From the NCBI GenBank assembly GCA_019232985.1, contig JAFAMW010000051.1:25623-89622 (forward strand): a stretch of DNA of 64,000 nt, given 5' to 3'. Under the pieces are notes generated by a model, which ran no database searches, was not told where the DNA came from, and saw only the letters and a list, made by a program, of their open reading frames with translations. Below, piece after piece: positions 31,393 through 40,378 of this stretch. Position 1 is the stretch's first letter, and the number at the start of each line of letters is the position of its first letter. Both the position numbers and the translations under genes were made by a program. This stretch comes from Roseateles sp. (GTDB taxonomy: Bacteria > Pseudomonadota > Gammaproteobacteria > Burkholderiales > Burkholderiaceae).

Positions 31393-32091
31393 TCAGGCAC
31401 CAGATTGGCGCGGTGGCCGCCCGCGGCGGCGCGGTGCGAGCGGCCGTTCGGTCGTCTTCGCGACGAGCGCCATCCAGGCCGGGCCGCCGAGCGGCCAGCC
31501 CTTGAGCGCCGAGTCGTTCAGGGCCTGGGCTTCGGCCGCGCTGCAGCCCTCGGCGAGCCACGCGCGCCAGGCCGCCTCGCGCTCGAACGGGGTGTTGCCA
31601 ACGCCCCAGAATAGTGCGTGATCGTGGATCAGCGGATCGCGCCAGCGGCCGAGGTGATGTGAGGCGCTCGACCAACGGTAGTCGCCGGGCTCGCCGAACC
31701 ACGCCCCCGTGCGCCCGGGCGCGAGCTCGATGAAACGCATGCCGGCGAGCAGGTGCGCGGCGGCCTCGAGCGGCGCGGCGCGGAAGCGCCCGTCCCACAG
31801 CGTGCCGCTGCGGCTATGGCGCTGGTTGAAGGCCGCGACGTAGCGCCGACCGAGCGACTGCATCGCGCGGCTCAGGCCTTCGGCGGTGTCCGGCGTCACG
31901 AGCAGGTGGAGCCGGTCGTCGAGCATCGCGTAGGCGTGGACCGCGAGCCGGTGCAGCGCAGCGCTTTCGCGCAGTTCGGCAAGCAGGCGCTCGCGGTCGG
32001 CGTCGTCGGCGACGATCGCCTGGCCGTTGAGGCCGCGGTGGACGATGTGGTGAGGCTGGCCCGGCAGGGTCAGGCGCGCGAGTCTTGCCAT
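31393..32091 (-). CDS. REP-associated tyrosine transposase (RAYT, IS200-like Y1 family)
   Basis: 232 residues from MARLARLTLPGQPHHIVHRG, the typical opening of RAYT proteins, domesticated single-copy relatives of IS200/IS605 transposases that process REP palindromes. The segment LGRRYVAAFNQRHSRSGTLWDGRF is characteristic, with Y84 the likely nucleophile. The HUH motif, usually NHVHLL, reads DRLHLL here: the first metal-binding His is Arg60, so catalysis is probably impaired. The gene is flanked by 12-base inverted repeats (31325-31336 and 32105-32116), its likely REP substrates. It sits between gltB and dgt. Composition matches the genome, so it is not a recent arrival. Confidence 0.85.
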   Translation of the reverse strand: MARLARLTLPGQPHHIVHRGLNGQAIVADDADRERLLAELRESAALHRLAVHAYAMLDDRLHLLVTPDTAEGLSRAMQSLGRRYVAAFNQRHSRSGTLWDGRFRAAPLEAAAHLLAGMRFIELAPGRTGAWFGEPGDYRWSSASHHLGRWRDPLIHDHALFWGVGNTPFEREAAWRAWLAEGCSAAEAQALNDSALKGWPLGGPAWMALVAKTTERPLAPRRRGRPPRQSGA

Positions 32092-32095
32092 GGAC

Positions 32096-32116
32096 GGGGT
32101 CGGTGAGTCCGACCCC
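32096..32116. repeat. REP-like palindrome upstream of the transposase gene
   Basis: Perfect hairpin GGGGTCGG-TGAGT-CCGACCCC (32096-32116) just before the transposase start, followed by AATTATG. Its right part, GAGTCCGACCCC (32105-32116), is the inverted copy of 31325-31336. Such a palindrome next to a RAYT gene is the usual REP arrangement. Confidence 0.7.
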
Positions 32117-32143
32117 AATTATGCGACCCTGTGGTCGTCCGGC

Positions 32144-33277
32144 TCAGAACAGCGTCTTGCCGGTCAGGCGCTGGTGTTCCTTGATCGCGTAGCGGTCGGT
32201 CATGCCGGCGATGTAGTCGGTGCACGCACGCAGCCGGTCGGGGCCGGCCGCGAACTCGGCCGGCAGCAGCGCGGCGTCGCCCGCGTAGAGCGCGAAAAGC
32301 TCGCGCAGGATCTGCTCGGCGCGCTGGCGCTGCTCGGCGACCTGCGGGTGGCGGTACAGGTGGGCGAACAGGTGGCGCTTGAGCGCATGGCTCGCCGCGC
32401 GCATGTCGGCGCTGAAGCGCACGAGCGGCGCGGCTGCCGCGCGCACCGCGGCCGGGTCGGCGGGCGCCGCGTCGGCGAGCGCCCCGCGCGTCGCGTCGAT
32501 GATGTCGTAGACCTGCGCCGACAGCATGCGCCGCAGCGTCTCGGCGAGCAGGCGCTTGCCCGTGAGGCCCGGATGCGCTGCGAGCGCGGCGCGCAGATGG
32601 GTGTCGACGAGCGGCACCGCGGCCTGCAGGCTCTCGAGCTCGAGCAGGCCCGAGCGCACGCCGTCGTCGATGTCGTGGGCGTTATAGGCGACCTCGTCGG
32701 CGAGGTTGCACAGCTGCGCCTCGAGGCTGGGCTGGCCGCCGTGCAGGAAGCGCGCGGCGACACCGCCGGGCTCGCGCGCCTCGAGCGCCTCGGCGTTGCG
32801 GCGCGAGCAATGCTTGAGGATGCCCTCGCGCGACTCGAAGCACAGGTTCAGGCCGTCGAAGTCGGCGTAGCGCTGCTCGAGCTCGTCGACGACGCGCAGC
32901 GACTGCAGGTTGTGCTCGAAGCCGCCGTGGTCCTTCATGCAGTCGTCGAGCACGTCCTGTCCCGCGTGGCCGAACGGCGTGTGGCCGAGGTCGTGGGCGA
33001 GCGCGACGGTCTCGACGAGGTCCTCCTCGAGGCCGAGGCTGCGCGCGATCGAGCGGCCGAGCTGGGCGACCTCGAGCGAATGCGTGAGCCGCGTGCGGAA
33101 CAGGTCGCCCTCGTGGTTCAGGAAGACCTGGGTCTTGTAGACGAGGCGGCGGAACGCGCTGCTGTGGACGATGCGGTCGCGGTCGCGCTGGAAGTCGCTG
33201 CGCGTCGGCGCCGCCGCCTCGCCGAACCGGCGGCCGCGGCTGCGGGACGGGTCGGACGCGTAGGCGGCGAGCGGCAT
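32144..33277 (-). CDS. dgt: Deoxyguanosinetriphosphate triphosphohydrolase-like protein
   Basis: HD-domain dNTPase of 377 residues that hydrolyses dNTPs to nucleosides and triphosphate. N-terminal FQRDRDRIVHSSAFRRLVYKTQVF, then metal-binding residues in TRLTHSLEV, LAHDLGHTPFGH and DEVAYNAHDIDD, the dGTPase family pattern (type 2, shorter than E. coli Dgt). It begins 6 bases after the aroB stop and is the last gene of the operon starting at pilM. The exact dNTP preference cannot be read from sequence. Confidence 0.94.
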   Translation of the reverse strand: MPLAAYASDPSRSRGRRFGEAAAPTRSDFQRDRDRIVHSSAFRRLVYKTQVFLNHEGDLFRTRLTHSLEVAQLGRSIARSLGLEEDLVETVALAHDLGHTPFGHAGQDVLDDCMKDHGGFEHNLQSLRVVDELEQRYADFDGLNLCFESREGILKHCSRRNAEALEAREPGGVAARFLHGGQPSLEAQLCNLADEVAYNAHDIDDGVRSGLLELESLQAAVPLVDTHLRAALAAHPGLTGKRLLAETLRRMLSAQVYDIIDATRGALADAAPADPAAVRAAAAPLVRFSADMRAASHALKRHLFAHLYRHPQVAEQRQRAEQILRELFALYAGDAALLPAEFAAGPDRLRACTDYIAGMTDRYAIKEHQRLTGKTLF

Positions 33278-33283
33278 GCTCGT

Positions 33284-34378
33284 TCAGGCGGCCGCGGTAT
33301 GGGCCGCGATCACCTGCGCGACGAGTTCGTCGGGCGCCGCGTGCATGCCCGCGCGCCCGAGGCCCTCGATCAGCACGAAGCGGATCTCGCCGCCCTCGGC
33401 CTTCTTGTCGACGCGCATGAGTTCGAGCCAGCGTTCGATCGGCATCTGCGGCGCGCGCACGGGCAGGCCGGCGCGCTCGAGCAGGCGCGTGAGCCGCGTG
33501 ACGAGGCTCGTCTCGGCCAGGCCGAGCCGTGCCGACAGCTCGGCCGCGAGCACCATGCCGCAGGCGACGCCCTCGCCGTGCAGCCACGCGCCGTAGCCGA
33601 GCCCGGCCTCGATCGCGTGGCCGAAGGTATGGCCGAAATTGAGGATCGCGCGCAGGCCGGCCTCGCGCTCGTCGGCGCCGACGACGGCGGCCTTGATCTC
33701 GCACGAGCGACGGATCGCGTGGGTCAACGCGGCCGCGTCGCGCGCGAGCAGCGCGTCGAGGTTGGCCTCGAGCCAGGCGAGGAATTCGGGGTCGGCGATC
33801 GGGCCGTACTTGATGACCTCGGCGAGGCCAGCCGCGAGCTCGCGCGCGGGCAGCGTCGCGAGCGTGTCCAGATCGGCGACGACGCGCAGCGGCTGGTGGA
33901 ACGCGCCGATCATGTTCTTGCCGAGCGGGTGGTTGATCGCGGTCTTGCCGCCGACCGAGGAGTCGACCTGCGCGAGCAGCGTCGTCGGCACCTGGACGAA
34001 GGGCACGCCGCGCATGTACACGGCCGCGGCGAAGCCCGTCATGTCGCCGACGACGCCGCCGCCGAGCGCGTAGAGCACCGTCTTGCGGTCGGCCGCGCGC
34101 TCGAGCAGGCGCGCGAAGACGCGCTCGAGCGAGGCCCAGTCCTTGTACTGCTCGCCGTCGTCGAGCAGCACCGCGTCGACCTCGGCGTGCAGCGGCGCGA
34201 GGCGCGCGCGCAGGCGCTCGAGGTAGAGCGGCGCCACCGTCGTGTTCGTGACGATCAGCGCGCTTTTCGAGCGCGGCAGGCCGGCCCAGGCCGCGGCGGC
34301 CTCGAGCAGCCCGGCGCCGATCAGGATGTCGTAGGAACGTTCGCCCAGCGCGATGGGCACCTTGTGCATACCGGTCAT
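33284..34378 (-). CDS. aroB: 3-dehydroquinate synthase
   Basis: Second enzyme of the shikimate pathway, converting DAHP to 3-dehydroquinate with NAD and zinc. 364 residues. Motifs: [36 protein letters not shown] (NAD and substrate loop) and GHTFGHAIE with HGEGVACGM (zinc ligands). The ATG at 34378 is the likely start; Met4 (34369) is possible. It follows aroK by 46 bases, the common aroK-aroB pair downstream of pilQ in proteobacteria. Confidence 0.96.
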   Translation of the reverse strand: MTGMHKVPIALGERSYDILIGAGLLEAAAAWAGLPRSKSALIVTNTTVAPLYLERLRARLAPLHAEVDAVLLDDGEQYKDWASLERVFARLLERAADRKTVLYALGGGVVGDMTGFAAAVYMRGVPFVQVPTTLLAQVDSSVGGKTAINHPLGKNMIGAFHQPLRVVADLDTLATLPARELAAGLAEVIKYGPIADPEFLAWLEANLDALLARDAAALTHAIRRSCEIKAAVVGADEREAGLRAILNFGHTFGHAIEAGLGYGAWLHGEGVACGMVLAAELSARLGLAETSLVTRLTRLLERAGLPVRAPQMPIERWLELMRVDKKAEGGEIRFVLIEGLGRAGMHAAPDELVAQVIAAHTAAA

Positions 34379-34424
34379 GGGCGCAAGTGTAGGCGCGCCG
34401 CGCGCGCCGCCGGCTTGAGCGGGC

Positions 34425-34985
34425 TCAGCGCAGCGGCTCGGCGCCGACCGTCGCGGCGACCTGACCCGGGTCGACGATGCCCGCGAGCTCGAGCTGCATC
34501 AGCGCCATGTTGACGAGGCCGTGGACCGAGGGCCGCGCCATCTCCAGCACGTAATGCGCGCAGCGCCGGTACAGCGGGTCGCGCTGCGCGTAGAGCTCGC
34601 GCAGCTTCTTCAGCGGGTCGGCGACCTGAAGCAAGGGCCGCTGGGTGTCGTTGCGCAGGCGCCGGAACAGGTCCTCGGGCGACGCGCGCAGGTACAGCAC
34701 GGTCGCGCCCGCGTGGAGCCGCTCGCGGTTGGCCTCGCGCAGCACCGCGCCGCCGCCGGTGGCGAAGATGCCGACACGCTCGCCGAGCAGCTCGGCGAGC
34801 ACCTCGGACTCGACGTCGCGGAACGCGTCTTCGCCGCGTCGCTCGAAAAAGGCGCGGATCGGCTCACCGATCCGCGCCTCGATCGCCTCGTCGGTATCGA
34901 CGAAGGCGACGCCGAGCTGGCGCGCCAGCAGCCGCCCGACGGTGGACTTCCCCCCCCCGGGCATGCCGACCAGCGCGATCTTCAA
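34425..34985 (-). CDS. aroK: Shikimate kinase
   Basis: Phosphorylates shikimate at the 3-hydroxyl. 186 residues. P-loop GMPGGGKST, shikimate-binding [20 protein letters not shown] and FATGGGAVL, and lid region RPLL. The only start that keeps the P-loop strand is TTG at 34985, which overlaps the TGA of the upstream lipoprotein gene (TTGA), so translation is probably coupled. The P-loop glycines are encoded by an unbroken run of nine G on the coding strand (34950-34958), a possible slippage site. Directly upstream of aroB. Confidence 0.95.
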   Translation of the reverse strand: MKIALVGMPGGGKSTVGRLLARQLGVAFVDTDEAIEARIGEPIRAFFERRGEDAFRDVESEVLAELLGERVGIFATGGGAVLREANRERLHAGATVLYLRASPEDLFRRLRNDTQRPLLQVADPLKKLRELYAQRDPLYRRCAHYVLEMARPSVHGLVNMALMQLELAGIVDPGQVAATVGAEPLR

Positions 34986-37549
34986 TGGCAAGCGGTCGCA
35001 CCGGACGGCGGCGCGAGCGCACTCACGTAGACCGTCGCCGTCGTGGTCGTCGAGGTGACCGGCGACGTGAACGAGAACACCAGTGCGCCGCTCGTGTAGC
35101 CGTTGTTGAACGAGTAGCTCGCGGTGACGGCGGTCGGGGTCAGCGAGTTGCCGACCACGCCGCCGCCGGCGATCGAAGCCGTCAGCGCGACCGACGGGGT
35201 CGGCGTCACCGAGACCGTCGTGCCGTTGGCCATCGGGTTGTACGAGTAGGGGTTCGTGTCGGCGAGATAGAACGTGAAGGTCGGGCTGCTGACGTTGTAG
35301 AGATAGGTCCCGTCGAGGTCGTAGACGGTCGTCGTCGTCGCCGTGCCTGCCGTCGTCGGCTGGTAGCCGTTGATCAGCGTGCGCGTCGCCGGGCAGGGGG
35401 TCGCCGGCGTCGTCGCCGGCGCATAGACCAGACCGACGCCGCTGCCGGGCAGCGACGGCCCCCAGGTCGGGTGAGCCTTGGACGTCGACCACACGGTCTG
35501 CACGGCCGAGCGCACGAAGGCCTTGCCCCAGTTGCCGCGGCAGGTGCCCGGCTGGGCCGGCACATTCGGCTGGAGATACGGAATGCCGTTCGGCAGCAGC
35601 GGCGGCGCGACGCCCTGCAGCTCGTCGTACAGGTAGTAGCTGCTCGACTGCGGGCTCGGACAGGTCGCGGTGTTGCCGAAGGGGAAGGTCTGCAGGCTCG
35701 GGTCCCAGTAATCGCGGAACTTCGGGTCGAGGTAGGGATCGCCGAGATCCTGATAGTCCTCGCCCGGGTCGTAGGTGTTGTTGCCGTTCGTGTCGGTGAA
35801 GGCCATCTCGCCGATCGCATACGCGAGCGTCGTCACGCGGCCGTCCCATTCATAGGGTCGCTGACCGCCCGAGGCCGACGCGACCGAGACCGTCGAGATC
35901 GCCGTCGACGAGCCGCTCGGCGACTGGGTCAGCACCTGGCCCAGGGTGTTCACGAGGTTGAACACCGTCGAGCTCGGTACCGGGTTGCCAAGGCGGTCGG
36001 CGGCGAACACGTTATAGGTGTTCGGCGTGAGGTCGATGTTGTAGGCCTCGATGTTGTAATACTTCTGCGACAGCGAGAAACGCCCCTGCGAGGGCAGGCC
36101 GACGGCGATCGACAGATTGCTCGACGACGAGCTGATCGCAGCACCGCCCGTCGGCGAGTAGGTCGCGACCACGCGCACCGGCGTCGGCACCGTGCCCGAG
36201 TTGATCTGGACCGAGACCTGGCCGAGCGAGTTCGTCAGCTTGGTCTCGGTCTCCTGGTTGACCGTTCCAGACAGGCCGTCCATGGTCAGCCCGCCGACGG
36301 TCGTCGTCGGTTGCAGCGTGACCGACTTGCCCGGCACGCCCGTGCCGTTCTGGTCGCTGAGCTGGAAGGTCACGACCGACGATTGCGGCGAGTAGCCCGA
36401 GGTGCTCAGGAACAGCGTCGACGGCGTCGCCGACACGAATGTCATGGTCTGGACGGTCGGCGAGGTCAGCGGGATCGTCAGCGTCTGGGTGACGGCACCG
36501 GCCGTCACGGTCACGGTGTCGGTGTTCTGCACCGCACCGCAGCCCTTGTCCACGTAAGTGAAGCTGGCCGCGCCCGTCGTCGTGCTCGCCGAGGTCGGCG
36601 TGAGCGTGGCCTTGGGCGTGCCCAGCGCCGCGCATTGCGAGGTGACGGCGACGTTCACCGGCGTCGTCGGCACGGTGCCGGCGAGCGTCAGGGCGAGGTT
36701 CGACTGGCCGTAGGCGGCCAGCGCCGCGCCCGACGCGAGGTCGGAGGTGAACGAGGAGATCGTCACCGCCGTGGCGTTGACCTGGTAGCCGGCCGAAGCG
36801 CTCAGCGTCGAGCCGCTGGCGACCACCGTCGCCGTCACCGTGTCGGCCCCAGCGCTCGCGCTATTGGTCGGATACATCGTCGTCGTGGCCACGCCCGAAG
36901 CGTTCGTCAGCGCCGAGGTCGCGCTGAAGGAGCCGAGGCCGGCGGCCGTCGCGAAGTGCACGACCTGGCCGCCGATCGGCGCGCCGGAAGCGCTCGTCAG
37001 CGTGGTCGAGATCGTCGCCGGCGCCGCCGAGGTGATCGTCTGGGTCGACAGGCTCAGCGTGAACGAGGAAGCGGGCTGCGCGGTCGCCGTCGTGGTGAAG
37101 CCGACCTGGCCGGTCACGGTCACACTCGTCGTGCCGCTGCCGACCACGGCCGTCGCGATCGCGTAGTCGGCGCCGTTGGACGCCGACGTCGCCGGCGCGA
37201 GCGTGACGGAAGCGGTGCCGGTGCTGTCGGTCAACGCCGAGGCGGCGCTGAACACGCCGAGCCCGAGCTTGGTCGTGAAGGTCACGAGCTGGCCGGCGAC
37301 CGGCGCGCCGGTCGTGTCGGTCAGCACGGCCTTGACCGTGCCGGGTGCCACGGCGGTGACCGACGTCGCGGAGATCGTGACGCTGAGCGAGTCGCTGCCG
37401 GCCTTGCCGCCGGTGCCGCCGGTGCCGCCGCCGGTATACAGCGACGACCCGCCCCCCCCACCGCCGCCGCACGCGGCCAGCAGGACGCCGAGCACGGCGC
37501 CGGCCAGCGCACGGCCGATCCATCGGCCCAACAAATCGAACTTGCTCAT
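34982..37549 (-). CDS. Large Ig-like (Big-1) repeat lipoprotein in the pil operon
   Basis: 855 residues. Lipoprotein signal ending LGVLLAAC gives lipidated Cys27, then poly-Gly and a Gly/Thr spacer. Several bacterial Ig-like domains of the Big-1/invasin type follow (about 50-260: PGTVKAVLTDTTGAPVAGQ, PATISTTLTSASGAPIGGQ; more degenerate ones to about 490). The C-terminal third differs: around residues 585-597 DTNGNNTYDPGED resembles a calcium-binding loop, followed by aromatic-rich segments. Very rich in Thr, Ser, Ala and Val and poor in Lys. It lies 58 bases after pilQ and its stop overlaps the aroK start, so it is co-expressed with the pilus secretin. Probably a surface or periplasmic partner of the pilus; function not known to me. 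Confidence 0.85.
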   Translation of the reverse strand: MSKFDLLGRWIGRALAGAVLGVLLAACGGGGGGGSSLYTGGGTGGTGGKAGSDSLSVTISATSVTAVAPGTVKAVLTDTTGAPVAGQLVTFTTKLGLGVFSAASALTDSTGTASVTLAPATSASNGADYAIATAVVGSGTTSVTVTGQVGFTTTATAQPASSFTLSLSTQTITSAAPATISTTLTSASGAPIGGQVVHFATAAGLGSFSATSALTNASGVATTTMYPTNSASAGADTVTATVVASGSTLSASAGYQVNATAVTISSFTSDLASGAALAAYGQSNLALTLAGTVPTTPVNVAVTSQCAALGTPKATLTPTSASTTTGAASFTYVDKGCGAVQNTDTVTVTAGAVTQTLTIPLTSPTVQTMTFVSATPSTLFLSTSGYSPQSSVVTFQLSDQNGTGVPGKSVTLQPTTTVGGLTMDGLSGTVNQETETKLTNSLGQVSVQINSGTVPTPVRVVATYSPTGGAAISSSSSNLSIAVGLPSQGRFSLSQKYYNIEAYNIDLTPNTYNVFAADRLGNPVPSSTVFNLVNTLGQVLTQSPSGSSTAISTVSVASASGGQRPYEWDGRVTTLAYAIGEMAFTDTNGNNTYDPGEDYQDLGDPYLDPKFRDYWDPSLQTFPFGNTATCPSPQSSSYYLYDELQGVAPPLLPNGIPYLQPNVPAQPGTCRGNWGKAFVRSAVQTVWSTSKAHPTWGPSLPGSGVGLVYAPATTPATPCPATRTLINGYQPTTAGTATTTTVYDLDGTYLYNVSSPTFTFYLADTNPYSYNPMANGTTVSVTPTPSVALTASIAGGGVVGNSLTPTAVTASYSFNNGYTSGALVFSFTSPVTSTTTTATVYVSALAPPSGATACH

Positions 37550-37607
37550 ATTCCTAAACTCCCGATGCGATTCAAGCCGTCACAGGCGACGTCATGACCA
37601 TTCCCAT

Positions 37608-39839
37608 TCAACGCGCGCTGCCGCGCTCGCTGACGACCTTGGGCGTCAGGAAGATCAGCAGCTCCGTCTTGCTCGTCGTGCGCGAATTGCTCTTGAACAG
37701 GTTGCCGAGCACCGGGATGTCACCCAGCAGCGGGACCTTGTCGGTCGTATCGGCATCGTTCTGCGTGTAGATGCCGCCGATCACGACGGTGCCGCCGTTC
37801 TCGACCAGCACCTGCGTCTGAGCGTGCGTATTGTTGATCGCGTAGCCCTGCGGCGTGAGCGTGCCGCGGCTGTCCTTATTCACGTCGACGGCGAGGATCA
37901 CGGCGCCCTCGGGCGTGATCTGCGGCGTGACTTCGAGCTTGAGCACGGCCTTCTTGAACGAGATCGAGGTCGCGCCGCTCGAGGTCGCCTGCTGGTAGGG
38001 CAGTTCCTCGCCCTGTTCGATCACGGCCGCGTGCTGGTCGGCCGTGACGATGTGCGGGCTCGAGATGATCTTGCCCTTGCCGTCGGCCTCGAGCGCCGAG
38101 AGCTCGAGGTTCAGGAAGCGGTTCGCGAGCGGGCTGAACAGCGACAGCGCGGCCGACGCGGCGTTCGCGCCGCCGAACACGTCGGACGTAGTGTTCGCGG
38201 GCAGGTTGACGAACTGGGTGTTCGAGTAGCCGGTCGCGCCGCTCGAGCCCTGCAGCGTCTGGTTCGCCACGCCGTCGTAGGTGCCGCCGACCGAGATGTA
38301 GTTGCTGCCGCCGACGTGGAAGCCCGGGACCCCGCCCTGCTGGCCGCGCAGGTCGGAGGTGCCGAGCTTGATGCCGAGCGAACGGCCGAAGCTGTCCGAC
38401 GCCTCGACGATGCGTACCTCGATCTGGACCTGGCGCACGGCGATGTCGATCTTCCCGATCAGCGCCTGGATTTCCTCGAGCTTGGACGGGATGTCGGTCA
38501 CGAACAGCTGGTTCGTGCGCGCCTCGAAGCTCGCGCTGCCGCGCGGCGACAGAATGCGCGAGCTGCCGCTCGCCGTGCCGCCGCTGCCGCCCGTGCCCGC
38601 ACCGGCGCTCGAGCCGCCGGCCGCGCCGCCACTGCTGCCGCTGCTCTGGCCGAGCAGCACGCGGTCGACGTCCTCGGCCTTCGCGTAATTGATCTGGAAC
38701 GACTGGGTACGCAACGGCTCGAGCTGGGCGATCTGGGCCTTGGACTCGAGGTCGAGCTTCTCCTTCGCAGCGATCTCTTCCTTGGGCGCGATCCACAGCA
38801 CGTTGCCCGACTTCTTCAGGCCCAGGCCCTTGGCCTGCATGATGATATCGAGCGCCTGGTCCCAGGGCACGTCCTTGAGGCGCAGCGTCACGCTGCCGGT
38901 CACCGAGTCGCTCGTCACGACGTTGAAGTTCGTGAAGTCGGCGATGACCTGGAGCAGCGCCCGCACGTCGATGTTCTGGAAGTTCAGCGAGAGCTTGTCG
39001 CCCGAATAGCCGGGACCCGCGACGAGCTTGTTCGGGTCGAGCTTGAGCGGCCGGACCTCGAGCACGAACTGGTTGTCGCTCTGGTAGGCGCTGTGCTCCC
39101 AGTTGCCCTGCGGCGTGACGACCATGTGGACATGGCCGTCGACCTGGGTCGTCGTGATCGACTGGATCGGCGTGCCGAAGTCGGTCACGTCGAGCTTGCG
39201 GCGCAGATTCGCGGGCAGCTGCGAGCGCAGGAAGTCGACGACGAGGTCCTTGCCCTGCTGCTGGATGTCGACGCCGACCTCGTTGCTCGGCAGCTGCACG
39301 ACGACGCGGCCCGCGCCGTCGCTGCCGCGGCGGAAGTCGATGTCGCGGATCGTCAGCGGCGCCGCGTTGAGGCTCTGCGCGAAATGGGTCGGGCCGGCCG
39401 CCGTCATCGGCTCGCCGGCCGTCGGCGCGTCGAGCGTCAGCAGCAGCGCGTTGCCCTGCAGGCTCGCGTGGTAGCCGGACGGCGCGCGCAGGTTCAGCAC
39501 GACGCGCGTGCGGTCGCCCGACTGCGCGACGTAGGCCGTGCTCAGGTTGCCTTCGTTGATGTCGACGAGCGGCTTGCCGAGGTCGTTGCCGACGCCGGGC
39601 AGGTCGATCGCGATGCGCGGCGGCGCCTGCACCGTGAAGCCGTGCGGCAGTTCCTTCAGGGGTTCGGCGAGTTCGATGCGAACGACCTCGACGCCGCCTT
39701 GCTGGCCGCTCGTGATCGCGCGGATCGCATTGTCGGCCCAGGCCGGCTGCGCGAGCAGCTGGATCAGGCCCAGCGCCGCCCCCACCCAAATCCTCTTGTG
39801 CCAAGCGCTCATTCGCGAGCTCTCCTGAATTGTTTTCAT
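37608..39839 (-). CDS. pilQ: Type IV pilus secretin PilQ
   Basis: Outer membrane secretin through which the pilus exits, 743 residues. Signal peptide ends near QPAWA-DN. Two AMIN domains (about 40-260), then secretin N-domains (LSLNFQNIDVRALLQVIADFTNFNVV) interrupted by a Gly/Ser linker near 460-485. The secretin core contains VRIVEASDSFGRSLGIK and ends VPLLGDIPVLGNLFKSN. The ATG at 39839 overlaps the pilP stop (ATGA), which rules out the in-frame upstream ATG. Last of pilMNOPQ. Confidence 0.97.
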   Translation of the reverse strand: MKTIQESSRMSAWHKRIWVGAALGLIQLLAQPAWADNAIRAITSGQQGGVEVVRIELAEPLKELPHGFTVQAPPRIAIDLPGVGNDLGKPLVDINEGNLSTAYVAQSGDRTRVVLNLRAPSGYHASLQGNALLLTLDAPTAGEPMTAAGPTHFAQSLNAAPLTIRDIDFRRGSDGAGRVVVQLPSNEVGVDIQQQGKDLVVDFLRSQLPANLRRKLDVTDFGTPIQSITTTQVDGHVHMVVTPQGNWEHSAYQSDNQFVLEVRPLKLDPNKLVAGPGYSGDKLSLNFQNIDVRALLQVIADFTNFNVVTSDSVTGSVTLRLKDVPWDQALDIIMQAKGLGLKKSGNVLWIAPKEEIAAKEKLDLESKAQIAQLEPLRTQSFQINYAKAEDVDRVLLGQSSGSSGGAAGGSSAGAGTGGSGGTASGSSRILSPRGSASFEARTNQLFVTDIPSKLEEIQALIGKIDIAVRQVQIEVRIVEASDSFGRSLGIKLGTSDLRGQQGGVPGFHVGGSNYISVGGTYDGVANQTLQGSSGATGYSNTQFVNLPANTTSDVFGGANAASAALSLFSPLANRFLNLELSALEADGKGKIISSPHIVTADQHAAVIEQGEELPYQQATSSGATSISFKKAVLKLEVTPQITPEGAVILAVDVNKDSRGTLTPQGYAINNTHAQTQVLVENGGTVVIGGIYTQNDADTTDKVPLLGDIPVLGNLFKSNSRTTSKTELLIFLTPKVVSERGSAR

Positions 39840-40378
39840 CGCCCCTTCTCCTGAAGCTGGAGGGTGGTGCTGCGTTCGACCCATTCGCCGGCGGCATCCT
39901 GAACAATCTCACGCAAGCCCAGTTCGGTCTCGCCGATCGACGTGATCTTGCCGAAGTTCTGCCCGATGTAGTCGCCCTTCTTGACCTGGTAGAGCAGGCT
40001 GTCGACCTTGAGCAGCGCGTAGCGCTGATCCTTGCGCATCATCGAACCGACCATGACCATGCTGTCGAGCGGGAAGGCTTCGAGCGGCTCGCGCCGGCGG
40101 TTCAGCTCGGCCGTCAGCAAGGAGTTCGGCTGCGCCGCCTCGCTCTTGATGCCGACGCTGAGCTTCTGCGTGCTGAACGGGTCGACGAGCTGGGCCGTCG
40201 CGTAGGGCTCGGGCAGGAATTTCTTCGGCGCGACGAGCGGCGGCACATGCGGGTGCGCCTCGCGCCGCTGCTGGTCCATCCAGCCGCGCAGCTCGTCGAT
40301 GTCGGCCGTGCAGGCGCCGAGCAACGCCGCCGTCGCGACGACGCCGGCGCGCTGGAGAAGCTTGCGGGTGGAGCTCAT
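39836..40378 (-). CDS. pilP: Type IV pilus lipoprotein PilP
   Basis: Inner membrane lipoprotein of 180 residues linking PilNO to the secretin PilQ. Lipobox LLGAC near residue 23. After a flexible region (HPHVPPLVAPKKFLPEPY) the HR domain includes DPFSTQKL, LEAFPLDSMVMVGSM and YALLKVDSLLYQVKKGDYIGQNFGKIT. Both ends are fixed by ATGA overlaps with pilO and pilQ. Confidence 0.96.
   Translation of the reverse strand: MSSTRKLLQRAGVVATAALLGACTADIDELRGWMDQQRREAHPHVPPLVAPKKFLPEPYATAQLVDPFSTQKLSVGIKSEAAQPNSLLTAELNRRREPLEAFPLDSMVMVGSMMRKDQRYALLKVDSLLYQVKKGDYIGQNFGKITSIGETELGLREIVQDAAGEWVERSTTLQLQEKGR

Noticed and set aside
32090..34513. 807-codon open frame antisense to dgt and aroB
   Set aside because: Spans two real genes and their gap on the other strand; no domain, biased composition.
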